Source: Kitasatospora aureofaciens (lineage in GTDB: Bacteria; Actinomycetota; Actinomycetes; Streptomycetales; Streptomycetaceae). Taken from it: a DNA stretch of 64,000 nt. A model generated the notes under the pieces. It ran no database searches. It saw only the letters and a list, made by a program, of their open reading frames with translations, and had not been told where the DNA came from. The position numbers were made by a program, and so were the translations under genes. The stretch is taken from the NCBI GenBank assembly GCA_000720845.1, contig JODU01000009.1:186001-250000 (forward strand). Reading direction: 5' to 3'. Below are positions 48,429 to 55,834 of the stretch, in pieces (position 1 is the stretch's first letter; each line of letters begins with the position of its first letter).

Positions 48429-49706
48429 GTGAGCAGCAGCGGCCTCATCTACGCAGTCATCGTCGGGGCCTGGGCCGCCTACTTGGTGCCGATGTGGCTC
48501 CGTAGGCAGGACGAGCTGAACGAGGCCCGTCCGACGGAACGCTTCAGCACCGCCATCCGGCTCCTGTCCGGACGGGCGGGCATGGAGCGCCGGTACGCCA
48601 AGGACCTGCGGTCGCGCTCCGCCGACGAGGCGGAGCCCGACGCCGACGCCCCGGACGCCGTCACCGACTCGGTGGACGTCCGGGCCTTCGCCGTGTCCAG
48701 GACCCGACGGCACACCCGGCCGGGCCTGCCGCGGCAGACGGCGGAGCGGCCCGAGACGGCGCGCCCGCAGCCGGGCGTACCCGAGCGCGGCCCGAGACCC
48801 GGGCAGTCCCCGGAACCCGCCGAGTCCACCGGCACCGGCGCGGCACCGGCGCGGGCACGGGTGCCGCAGGCCCGGCGCGCGCCCGTCTCGCCGGAGGCCG
48901 CGGCACGGGCCCGGCGCAGCAAGGTGCTGGCACGCCGTCGGCGTACGACCGTGATGCTGTTCCTGGCCTTCACGCTCGGCACGGTCGTCGCGGCGGTCGG
49001 CGGACTCGCGTTCCTGTGGGCGCCCGGAGTGCCCGCGGTGCTGCTCAGCGCCTACATCGCCCACCTGCGCGCACAGGAGCGCCGTCGCTTCGCCTTCCAG
49101 ATGGACCGGCGCCAGGCGGAGGCCGCCGCACAGCGCCTGCGGGACCGCGACCCCCGCCCGCGTCGGCGCGGGCCCGTCCCCTCCGCCCCCGGCACCGTCG
49201 GCGACCTCGACACCGAGGAGCCGGACGAGGGGCCCGACGCGGAGCCCGGCGCCGGAATGTCGGCGCTGGCCGCGGACCGGCGGGCGCTGGTCGAGCAGAC
49301 CGACCACGCCGAGTGGGTCGACCAGCAGCGCGAACGCCGAGGGCGCCCGCAGGGCGACAGCTGGGACCCGGTGCCGGTGCCCCTGCCCACCTACGTGACC
49401 GCTCCAGTCGCCCCCCGCGCCACGCCCGACGTGGACCTCGGGGCGCCGGACGCGTGGAGTTCGGCCCGCTCCAGTGCCGTCGCGCCCGACCGGGAGGACG
49501 CCGCCCAGGCCCCCGCTGCGGACCGGGAGCGTCCGGCCGCCGGTGCCGACGAGCGTCCGGCCGCGCAGGCCGAGGAGCGTCCGGAGGCCCCGGGCCGCAG
49601 CGACGCCCGCCGCGCCGCGTCGGCCCGCCGGGCCAGGGAGCGGGGCCGCACACCGCTCTTCGACCAGTACGACGACGGCGACCGCCCCCGCGCGGCCAAC
49701 GAGTAG
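48429..49706 (+). CDS. sepX: Divisome membrane protein SepX/GlpR-like
   Basis: 425 aa from GTG 48429. N-terminal TM (GLIYAVIVGAWAAYLVPMWL, residues 5-24) with LRRQDELNEARPTERFSTAIRLLSGR after it, a Pro/Arg/Ala-rich disordered region, one or two TM segments at about 172-205 (TTVMLFLAFTLGTVVAAVGG and APGVPAVLLSAYIAHL), then a long charged tail. This is the SepX (Streptomyces, needed for division septa, DivIVA partner) / GlpR (corynebacteria) architecture and sits where Rv0996 stands relative to galU-moeA-rimJ. tRNA-Ala follows. Confidence 0.88.
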   Translation: MSSSGLIYAVIVGAWAAYLVPMWLRRQDELNEARPTERFSTAIRLLSGRAGMERRYAKDLRSRSADEAEPDADAPDAVTDSVDVRAFAVSRTRRHTRPGLPRQTAERPETARPQPGVPERGPRPGQSPEPAESTGTGAAPARARVPQARRAPVSPEAAARARRSKVLARRRRTTVMLFLAFTLGTVVAAVGGLAFLWAPGVPAVLLSAYIAHLRAQERRRFAFQMDRRQAEAAAQRLRDRDPRPRRRGPVPSAPGTVGDLDTEEPDEGPDAEPGAGMSALAADRRALVEQTDHAEWVDQQRERRGRPQGDSWDPVPVPLPTYVTAPVAPRATPDVDLGAPDAWSSARSSAVAPDREDAAQAPAADRERPAAGADERPAAQAEERPEAPGRSDARRAASARRARERGRTPLFDQYDDGDRPRAANE

Positions 49707-49757
49707 AAGCGATTTTTGAGCAGGCCGGGCGGGGTGCTAGAGTTTCACTCGTTGCAA

Positions 49758-49831
49758 GGGCCTGTGGCGCAGTCCGGTAGCGCACCTCGTTCGCATCGAG
49801 GGGGCCAGGGGTTCAAATCCCCTCAGGTCCA
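49758..49831 (+). tRNA. tRNA-Ala (anticodon CGC)
   Basis: 74 nt: GGGCCTG/CAGGTCC acceptor with the G3-U70 pair that marks alanine, anticodon loop TTCGCAT, T-arm GGGGTTCAAATCCCC. The CGC anticodon reads GCG. CCA is not encoded. It lies 51 bp after sepX. Confidence 0.97.
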
Positions 49832-49841
49832 CGCACATTGA

Positions 49842-49881
49842 CGAAGGTCCCGTCCGATCTCACGATCGGGCGGGACCTTCG
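49842..49881. terminator. Terminator after tRNA-Ala, shared with convergent GNAT gene
   Basis: CGAAGGTCCCGTCCGATC (49842-49859) with GATCGGGCGGGACCTTCG (49864-49881), TCAC loop, one G-T pair. Confidence 0.8.
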
Positions 49882-49893
49882 CCGTTTCCCGTC

Positions 49894-50379
49894 CTACGGG
49901 ACCTGGAGCGCCTTCGCGTAGCAGAGGCTGTCCTCGTGGAAGCGGTAGTAGCCGAACTTCGCGCACGGCTCGTAGCCGCTGGACGTGTACAGGGCCACGG
50001 CCTCCGGCTGCTTCGTGCCGGTCTCCAGCACCATCCGGGCCCGGCCCGCCGCGCGGGCGTCCTCCTCCAGTGCGGCCAGGATGCGGCGGGCCAGCCCGCG
50101 CCCGCGCATCTGCTCGATCACGAACATCCGCTTGAGCTCGGCGTCCCCGTCGAGGTTGCCCTCGTCGTTGGCGTCCTGGCTGCGCCAGCCGCCGGAGGCG
50201 ACCGGGACGTCGTTCTCGTCGTACGCGATCAGGTACTGGCCGTTCGGCGGCGCGAAGTCCGAGGGGTCCAGGTGCGTGGCGTCGCCGCCGTCGCCGTAGC
50301 GGACGTCGTACTCGGCCTGGACCTCGTCGTTGAGCTTCACGGCGTCGGGGTGGTCGAAGGGGACCCGGCGTATGTTCAT
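49894..50379 (-). CDS. GNAT family acetyltransferase
   Basis: 161 aa from ATG 50379 (MNIRRVPFDHPDAVKLNDEVQAEYDVRYG). Acetyl-CoA motif FVIEQMRGRGLARRILAALEEDARAAG (about 85-112), LETGTKQPEAVALYTSSGYEP. Length and pattern as small-molecule GNATs of the YitI/ElaA type; substrate unknown. Divergent from the exonuclease gene with 67 bp between. Confidence 0.9.
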   Translation of the reverse strand: MNIRRVPFDHPDAVKLNDEVQAEYDVRYGDGGDATHLDPSDFAPPNGQYLIAYDENDVPVASGGWRSQDANDEGNLDGDAELKRMFVIEQMRGRGLARRILAALEEDARAAGRARMVLETGTKQPEAVALYTSSGYEPCAKFGYYRFHEDSLCYAKALQVP

Positions 50380-50446
50380 GCTTCCTACCGTATATCGATG
50401 CGTATCCGGAGCGGGACACCGTCCAGTGTGCCGGTATCGTGCCCTG

Positions 50447-51250
50447 GTGCTCACCGTGACCTCCGTGAACGTGAACGGTCTGCGCGCCGCCGCGAAGAAG
50501 GGCTTCGTGGAGTGGCTCGCCGACACCTCCGCCGATGTGCTGTGCCTCCAGGAGGTGCGGGCCGAAGCGGGCCAACTGCCCGAACACGTCCGTACGCCCG
50601 AGGGCTGGCACGTGACGCACGCGCCCGCCGCCGCCAAGGGCCGGGCCGGTGTCTCGCTCTACACACGCCGTGAGCCCGACGCCGTCCGCGTCGGTTTCGG
50701 CTCGACGGAGTTCGACACCAGCGGCCGCTACGTCGAGGCCGACCTGCCCGGTGTGACGGTCGCCTCGCTCTACCTGCCCTCCGGCGAGGTCGGCACCGGG
50801 CGCCAGGACGAGAAGGTCCGCTTCATGGGCGAGTTCCTCGCCTACCTCAAGGAGCTGCGGGAGCGCGCCGCCGCCGAGGGGCGCGAGGTCGTCGTCTGCG
50901 GCGACTGGAACATCGCCCACCGCGAGGCCGACCTGAAGAACTGGCGGGGCAACAAGAAGAACTCCGGGTTCCTGCCGGAGGAGCGCGAGTGGCTCAGCCG
51001 CGTCCTCGACCCGGCGGAGGGCGGGTACGTGGACGTCGTGCGCGCGCTGCACCCGGACGTCGAGGGGCCGTACTCGTGGTGGTCGTACCGCGGGCGGGCT
51101 TTCGACAATGACGCGGGATGGCGCATCGACTACCACCTCTCCACCCCCGGGCTGGCCGCCAGGGCCCTCAAGGGCTACGTCGAGCGGGCCGCCACGCACG
51201 CCGAACGCTGGTCCGACCACGCGCCGGTGACGGTGGTCTACGGCCCCTGA
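50447..51250 (+). CDS. xthA: Exodeoxyribonuclease III (AP endonuclease, EEP family)
   Basis: 267 aa from GTG 50447. LTVTSVNVNGLRAAAKKGFVEWL, LCLQEVRAE (metal-binding Glu near 36), VVVCGDWNIAHREADLKNW (about 147-165) and the end RIDYHLST and WSDHAPV (catalytic Asp/His) are the four ExoIII blocks, all complete. Cleaves at abasic sites in base-excision repair. Confidence 0.96.
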   Translation: MLTVTSVNVNGLRAAAKKGFVEWLADTSADVLCLQEVRAEAGQLPEHVRTPEGWHVTHAPAAAKGRAGVSLYTRREPDAVRVGFGSTEFDTSGRYVEADLPGVTVASLYLPSGEVGTGRQDEKVRFMGEFLAYLKELRERAAAEGREVVVCGDWNIAHREADLKNWRGNKKNSGFLPEEREWLSRVLDPAEGGYVDVVRALHPDVEGPYSWWSYRGRAFDNDAGWRIDYHLSTPGLAARALKGYVERAATHAERWSDHAPVTVVYGP

Positions 51251-51266
51251 CGGCCGGGGCGGAGAT

Positions 51267-51920
51267 CTACTCCGGCCCCTTCCGCATCCGCCGGTCCAGG
51301 GCCAGTGACAGTTCCGCCTCCACCACGCTGCGGGCCAGCGGGCGCAGGCGGTGGAGTTCCGGTTCGGGGGCGTGGCGCAGGATCAGGCCGGCGAAGAGTT
51401 CGGCGAGGGCGTCGGCGTGCTCACGGACGCGGGCGCCGGCCTGGAGGACCTCGCCGAGCGGGATGCCCTCGCGGACCAGCGCGGAGGAGACCTCCAGCAG
51501 GCGGTGGCTGATGTGGACCAGTTCGTCGCCGTCGGTGCCGAGGTAGCCCAGCTCCATCGCGGCGGCCAGGTTCTCCGGGGTGACCTCGCCCTCGAAGCGG
51601 GCGGCGAGTTCCTCGGGGGTGAGGCGGACCGGGGTCTCCTCGGTGGGCTCGCCGAGGCCGAGCAGGTCGCCGACGTCGCGGCCGTGGTCGAAGGCGTCGG
51701 CCAGTTCCGCGATGCCGTTCAGGGTGTGGCCGCGGTCCAGCAGCGCCGCGATGGTGCGCAGCCGGGCCAGGTGGTGGTCGTCGTACCAGGCGATGCGGCC
51801 CTCGCGGCGGGGTGGCGGGATCAGTTTGCGTTCGCGGTAGAAGCGCACGGTGCGCACCGTGATGTCGGCCAGCCGGGCCAGTTCCTCCATGCGGTATTCG
51901 CGCTTCTCGGTCACATCCAC
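51267..51920 (-). CDS. MerR family regulator
   Basis: 217 aa from GTG 51920. MerR HTH at residues 10-60 (YRMEELARLADITVRTVRFYRERKLIPPPRREGRIAWYDDHHLARLRTIAALLDRG). The long C-terminal part (FDHGRDVGDLLGLGEPTEETP and on) lacks the Cys of metal sensors, so it may bind an organic effector. Divergent from the monooxygenase operon; the region between contains a 16-bp dyad at 52001-52016. Confidence 0.9.
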   Translation of the reverse strand: MDVTEKREYRMEELARLADITVRTVRFYRERKLIPPPRREGRIAWYDDHHLARLRTIAALLDRGHTLNGIAELADAFDHGRDVGDLLGLGEPTEETPVRLTPEELAARFEGEVTPENLAAAMELGYLGTDGDELVHISHRLLEVSSALVREGIPLGEVLQAGARVREHADALAELFAGLILRHAPEPELHRLRPLARSVVEAELSLALDRRMRKGPE

Positions 51921-52000
51921 GACCTTATGGCGTACCGCGGGTAACTTTCCTCCGTCCGCCCCCTACCCATGAGTACGGAGCTGCTCTACGCTCCCATTGC

Positions 52001-52047
52001 GCCAGTGTTCACTGGCACGGTTCCAGACGGTTCCAGGTTCCAGACGG
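52001..52047 (+). promoter_or_regulatory. Dyad and GGTTCCA repeats before the monooxygenase operon
   Basis: GCCAGTG-TT-CACTGGC (52001-52016) is a perfect 7-2-7 inverted repeat. GGTTCCA heptads follow at 52019, 52029 and 52036, the outer two extended to GGTTCCAGACGG. A MerR gene diverges from this region, so these are candidate sites for it. Confidence 0.6.
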
Positions 52048-52072
52048 TCCAGGCAAGCGTGGAGGCTCCCAG

Positions 52073-53608
52073 ATGGCCGAGCACGAGCAGGTTCACGAAC
52101 ACGTACGGGTGGCGGTGATCGGGTCCGGTTTCGGCGGGCTGGGGGCCGCCGTGCGGCTGCGACGCGAAGGGATCACCGACTTCGTCGTACTGGAGCGGTC
52201 CGGCAGCGTCGGCGGCACCTGGCGGGACAACAGCTACCCCGGCTGCGCCTGCGACGTGCCCTCCCACCTGTACTCCTTCTCCTTCGCGCCCAACCCCGAG
52301 TGGCCGCGCACCTTCTCCGGGCAGGAGCACATCCGCGCCTACCTGGAGCACGTCACCGACACCTTCGGGCTGCGCCCCCACCTCCGCTTCGACTCGGAGG
52401 TGAAGCGGATGGCGTGGGACACCGAGCAGCTGCGGTGGGAGATCGAGACCGTGCGCGGCACGCTCACCGCCGACGTCGTCGTCTCCGCGACCGGGCCGCT
52501 GTCCGACCCCAAGGTCCCGGACATCCCGGGGCTCGACTCCTTCCCCGGCAAGGTCTTCCACTCCGCCCGCTGGGACCACGACTACGACCTCACCGGCAAG
52601 CGCGTCGCCATGATCGGCACCGGTGCCTCCGCCATCCAGATCGTGCCGTCCATCCAGCCGAAGGCGGGCCGGCTCACCCTCTTCCAGCGCACCCCGGCCT
52701 GGGTGATGCCCCGCATGGACCGGGCCATCAGCGGCGTCGAGCGGGCCCTGCACCGGGCGGTGCCCGCCACCACCAAGCTGCGCCGCGGGCTGGCGTGGGG
52801 CATCCGGGAACTCCAGGTGCAGGCATTCACCAAGCACCCCAACGAGCTGGGCTTCGTCGAGCAGATCGCCAAGCGCAACATGGGCGCCGCCATCAAGGAC
52901 CCGGCCCTGCGCGCCAAGCTCACCCCCGACTACCGCATCGGCTGCAAGCGGATCCTGCTGTCGAGCACCTACTATCCGGCGCTCGCCCGGCCCAACGTCG
53001 ACGTGGTCGCGAGCGGGCTCAGCGAGGTGCGCGGGTCCACCCTCGTCGCCGCCGACGGCACCGAGGCCGAGGCCGACGCGATCATCTTCGGCACCGGTTT
53101 CCACGTCACCGACATGCCCATCGCCGAGCGCGTCGTGGGCGCGGACGGGCGGACGCTGGCCGAGACCTGGAAGGGCGGCATGGAGGCGCTGCGCGGCGGC
53201 ACGGCGGCCGGCTTCCCCAACTTCATGACGGTCATCGGGCCCAACACCGGCCTCGGGAACTCGTCCATGATCCTGATGATCGAGTCGCAGCTGAACTACA
53301 TGGCGGACTACCTGCGCCAGTTGAACGTCCTCGGCGGCCGCACCGCCCTCGACCCGCGCCCCGCCGCCGTGCGCAACTGGAACCACCGGGTGCAGGAGCG
53401 CATGAAGCGCACGGTGTGGAACACCGGCGGCTGCACCAGCTGGTACCTGGACGCGAGCGGCCGCAACACCACCGTCTGGCCCGGCACCACCGCCGAGTTC
53501 CGGCGGGAGACACGGCGCGTGGACCTCGCGGAGTACGAGGTGCTGCGCCCGGCCCCCGCGAAGACCACGGCGAAGGCCGTCGACGCGGAGGCGGAGGTGA
53601 GCGCGTGA
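52073..53608 (+). CDS. Flavin-dependent Baeyer-Villiger-type monooxygenase (MymA/EtaA-like)
   Basis: 511 aa from ATG 52073. N-terminal FAD motif VAVIGSGFGGLGAAVRLRREG (12-32), GGTWRDNSYPGCACDVPSHLYSFSF, the fingerprint FPGKVFHSARWDHD (FxGxxxHxxxW, about 158-171), NADPH motif VAMIGTGASAIQIVPSI. These oxygenate ketones to esters or lactones. First gene of a three-gene run ending with the short-chain dehydrogenase; adjacent genes overlap by 4 nt. Same order as mymA-lipR-sadH in mycobacteria. Confidence 0.92.
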   Translation: MAEHEQVHEHVRVAVIGSGFGGLGAAVRLRREGITDFVVLERSGSVGGTWRDNSYPGCACDVPSHLYSFSFAPNPEWPRTFSGQEHIRAYLEHVTDTFGLRPHLRFDSEVKRMAWDTEQLRWEIETVRGTLTADVVVSATGPLSDPKVPDIPGLDSFPGKVFHSARWDHDYDLTGKRVAMIGTGASAIQIVPSIQPKAGRLTLFQRTPAWVMPRMDRAISGVERALHRAVPATTKLRRGLAWGIRELQVQAFTKHPNELGFVEQIAKRNMGAAIKDPALRAKLTPDYRIGCKRILLSSTYYPALARPNVDVVASGLSEVRGSTLVAADGTEAEADAIIFGTGFHVTDMPIAERVVGADGRTLAETWKGGMEALRGGTAAGFPNFMTVIGPNTGLGNSSMILMIESQLNYMADYLRQLNVLGGRTALDPRPAAVRNWNHRVQERMKRTVWNTGGCTSWYLDASGRNTTVWPGTTAEFRRETRRVDLAEYEVLRPAPAKTTAKAVDAEAEVSA

Positions 53609-54549
53609 GCCGCCTGCTCCACGTCGCCGACGGGCCCTACGCGCCGCCCGCGCCCGCCCGCGAGCTGACCGTCACCGCCGCCGACGGCGCCCGGATACAC
53701 GTGGAGGTGCACGGACCCGAGAACGCGCCCGCGGTCGTCCTCGCGCACGGCTGGTGCTGCTCCACCGCCTTCTGGGCGGCGCAGATCCGCGAACTGGCCG
53801 CCGACCACCGCGTCATCGCCTACGACCAGCGCGGCCACGGACGCAGCCCGGCGAATCCGGCGTACGGCACCGAGCCGCTCGCCGACGACCTCGAAGCCGT
53901 CCTGGAGGCCACCCTCGCGCCGGGCGAGCGGGCCGTGATCGCGGGGCACTCCATGGGCGGGATGACGCTGATGGCCGCGGCGACCCGGCCCGCGGTACGC
54001 GAGCACGCGGCCGCCGTCCTGCTGTGCAGCACGGGCAGCGCACGGCTGGTGGCGTCCGCCACCGTGGTCCCGATGCGGGCGGGCCGGGTACGCACCTGGC
54101 TGACCCGGCGCATCCTCGGCTCCCGGGCGCCGCTCGGGCCCGTCACACCGCTCGCCCGGCGGATCCTCAAGTACGGGACGATGGGCCCTGGTTCGGGCCC
54201 GCACATGGTCGAGGCCTGCGCCCGGATCGTGCACGCCTGTCCCAGCCGGGTGCGGCACGGCTGGTCCCAGGTGCTCGACCTGCTCGACCTCGACCACGGA
54301 GTCCGGGAGTTGCGCATGCCGGTGGAGATCGTGGTCGGTACGGCGGACCGGCTGACGCCGCCCGTGCAGGCCCGCGCGCTGGCCGCAGCGCTGCCCGACT
54401 GCGTGGGCCTCACCGAACTCCCGGGCCTCGGCCACATGACGCCGGTGGAGGCCCCGGAGCTGGTCAGCGGGAAGATACGGGCCCTCGCGGCCACCTACAT
54501 ACCCAGCGCACGCGGTGAGCGTGCCGTACACGCCGAGGAGAGCGCATGA
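53605..54549 (+). CDS. Alpha/beta hydrolase (lipase/esterase-like)
   Basis: 314 aa from GTG 53605, overlapping the monooxygenase stop. HGWCCSTAFW (oxyanion HG), nucleophile elbow AGHSMGG (GxSxG, about 115), catalytic Asp near VVGTADRLTPP and His in GLGHMTPVEAPE near the end. Probably hydrolyses the ester the monooxygenase makes; inference from the gene order. Confidence 0.9.
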   Translation: MSRLLHVADGPYAPPAPARELTVTAADGARIHVEVHGPENAPAVVLAHGWCCSTAFWAAQIRELAADHRVIAYDQRGHGRSPANPAYGTEPLADDLEAVLEATLAPGERAVIAGHSMGGMTLMAAATRPAVREHAAAVLLCSTGSARLVASATVVPMRAGRVRTWLTRRILGSRAPLGPVTPLARRILKYGTMGPGSGPHMVEACARIVHACPSRVRHGWSQVLDLLDLDHGVRELRMPVEIVVGTADRLTPPVQARALAAALPDCVGLTELPGLGHMTPVEAPELVSGKIRALAATYIPSARGERAVHAEESA

Positions 54550-55439
54550 GCAGGGTGAGTCTGGAAGGGCGGGTCGCCGTCGTCACCGGGGCCGCGCGGG
54601 GCGTCGGGGAGCTGATGGCCCGCAAGCTGTCCGCGCGCGGGGTGAAGGTGGCGCTGGTCGGCCTGGAGCCGGACGAACTCAAGCAGGTCTCCGCCCGGTT
54701 GCACAGCGACAGCGACCACTGGCACGCCGACGTCACCGACCACGAGGCGATGGCCCGGGTGGCGGCGGAGGTCGAGGAGCGGTTCGGGAAGGTCGACATC
54801 GTCGTCGCCAACGCGGGTGTGGCCACCGGCGGTCCCTTCGTCGACTCCGACCCGGAGTCCTGGCGGCGGGTCATCGAGGTCAACCTGATCGGCTCGGCCG
54901 TCACCGCCCGCGCCTTCCTGCCCGCGCTGCTGGAGAGCCGCGGCTACCTGCTCCAGATCGCCTCGCTGGCCGCCCTCACCCCCGCCCCGATGATGAGCGC
55001 CTACTGCGCCTCCAAGTCCGGCGTCGAGGCGTACGCGCACAGCCTGCGCGGCGAGGTCGGGCACCGGGGCGTGAAGGTCGGCGTCGGCTACCTGTCCTGG
55101 ACCGACACCGACATGGTGCGCGGCGCCGACCAGGACGACGTCATGCGGGAGTTGCGGCAGCGGCTGCCCTGGCCGTCGAACAAGACCTATCCGCTCGGCC
55201 CGGCGGTCGACCGGCTGGTGGAGGGCGTCGAGCGCCGCTCCGCGCACGTCTACGGGCAGTGGTGGCTGCGCGGCATGCAGGGCGTGCGCGGCTACCTGCC
55301 GGCCGTCATCGGCACCGTCGGACAGCGCGAGATGCGGCGCTTCGGAGACCGGCTGAACGGCCGGCGGATCGGTCTGGTCGGCGCCGGTGGAGCGGCCGAC
55401 GAACAGCGTCCCACCAGGGCGACTACGGTCCGTAAGTGA
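54546..55439 (+). CDS. Short-chain dehydrogenase/reductase (SadH-like)
   Basis: 297 aa from ATG 54546, ATGA overlap with the hydrolase. NAD(P) motif TGAARGVGE (14-22), VVANAGVATGG, and catalytic SLAAL...YCASKSG (Ser about 139, Tyr about 152, Lys about 156). Family regular length for the extended type with a C-terminal segment (RGYLPAVIGTVGQREMRRF). Likely oxidises or reduces an alcohol or ketone linked to the preceding genes. Confidence 0.91.
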   Translation: MSRVSLEGRVAVVTGAARGVGELMARKLSARGVKVALVGLEPDELKQVSARLHSDSDHWHADVTDHEAMARVAAEVEERFGKVDIVVANAGVATGGPFVDSDPESWRRVIEVNLIGSAVTARAFLPALLESRGYLLQIASLAALTPAPMMSAYCASKSGVEAYAHSLRGEVGHRGVKVGVGYLSWTDTDMVRGADQDDVMRELRQRLPWPSNKTYPLGPAVDRLVEGVERRSAHVYGQWWLRGMQGVRGYLPAVIGTVGQREMRRFGDRLNGRRIGLVGAGGAADEQRPTRATTVRK

Positions 55440-55527
55440 TCGACATGCGCACGGTCACCGCTCGTGTGAATCTGATCGAGCGCCCGGCCGATCCGGTCGG
55501 GCCCGATCACCACAGGAGTGAACCCAC

Positions 55528-55749
55528 ATGGGTATGAAGGACCAGTTCCAGGACAAGGCCGAGCGCATGCAGCAGCAGGGCAAGCAGCGGGCCGAGCAGG
55601 CGCGGGACCAGTTCCAGAACCGCGACCGCCGCCGCGACGAGGACGAGACGGACCCGGCCGCGCGTCGCCGCGAGTCGGAGCACCAGAACCCGTCCTCCTC
55701 GCGCCGCCGCGACGAGGACGAGCGGCTGCAGGACAGCTTCGACGCCTGA
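55528..55749 (+). CDS. Small highly charged hypothetical protein
   Basis: 73 aa from ATG 55528 with AGGAG upstream. MGMKDQFQDKAERMQQQGKQR, then alternating Arg/Glu/Asp/Gln runs and DEDERLQDSFDA. No hydrophobic core and no Cys; low complexity, predicted disordered or helical. Could be a hydrophilin/CsbD-like stress protein; not assigned. Terminator follows at 55770-55805. Confidence 0.7.
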   Translation: MGMKDQFQDKAERMQQQGKQRAEQARDQFQNRDRRRDEDETDPAARRRESEHQNPSSSRRRDEDERLQDSFDA

Positions 55750-55769
55750 CGCGCCGCCGCTGAAGTGAG

Positions 55770-55805
55770 AGGGCGCCCCCGGCTGTTGCGGGTGGGCGCC
55801 CTTTC
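55770..55805. terminator. Terminator between small charged gene and tricorn protease
   Basis: Arms AGGGCGCCC (55770-55778) and GGGCGCCCT (55794-55802) around a partly paired loop, followed by TTCC. Serves convergent genes. Confidence 0.75.
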
Positions 55806-55834
55806 CCGTGCCACCCGAGGCTTCGCGGAGGCTT

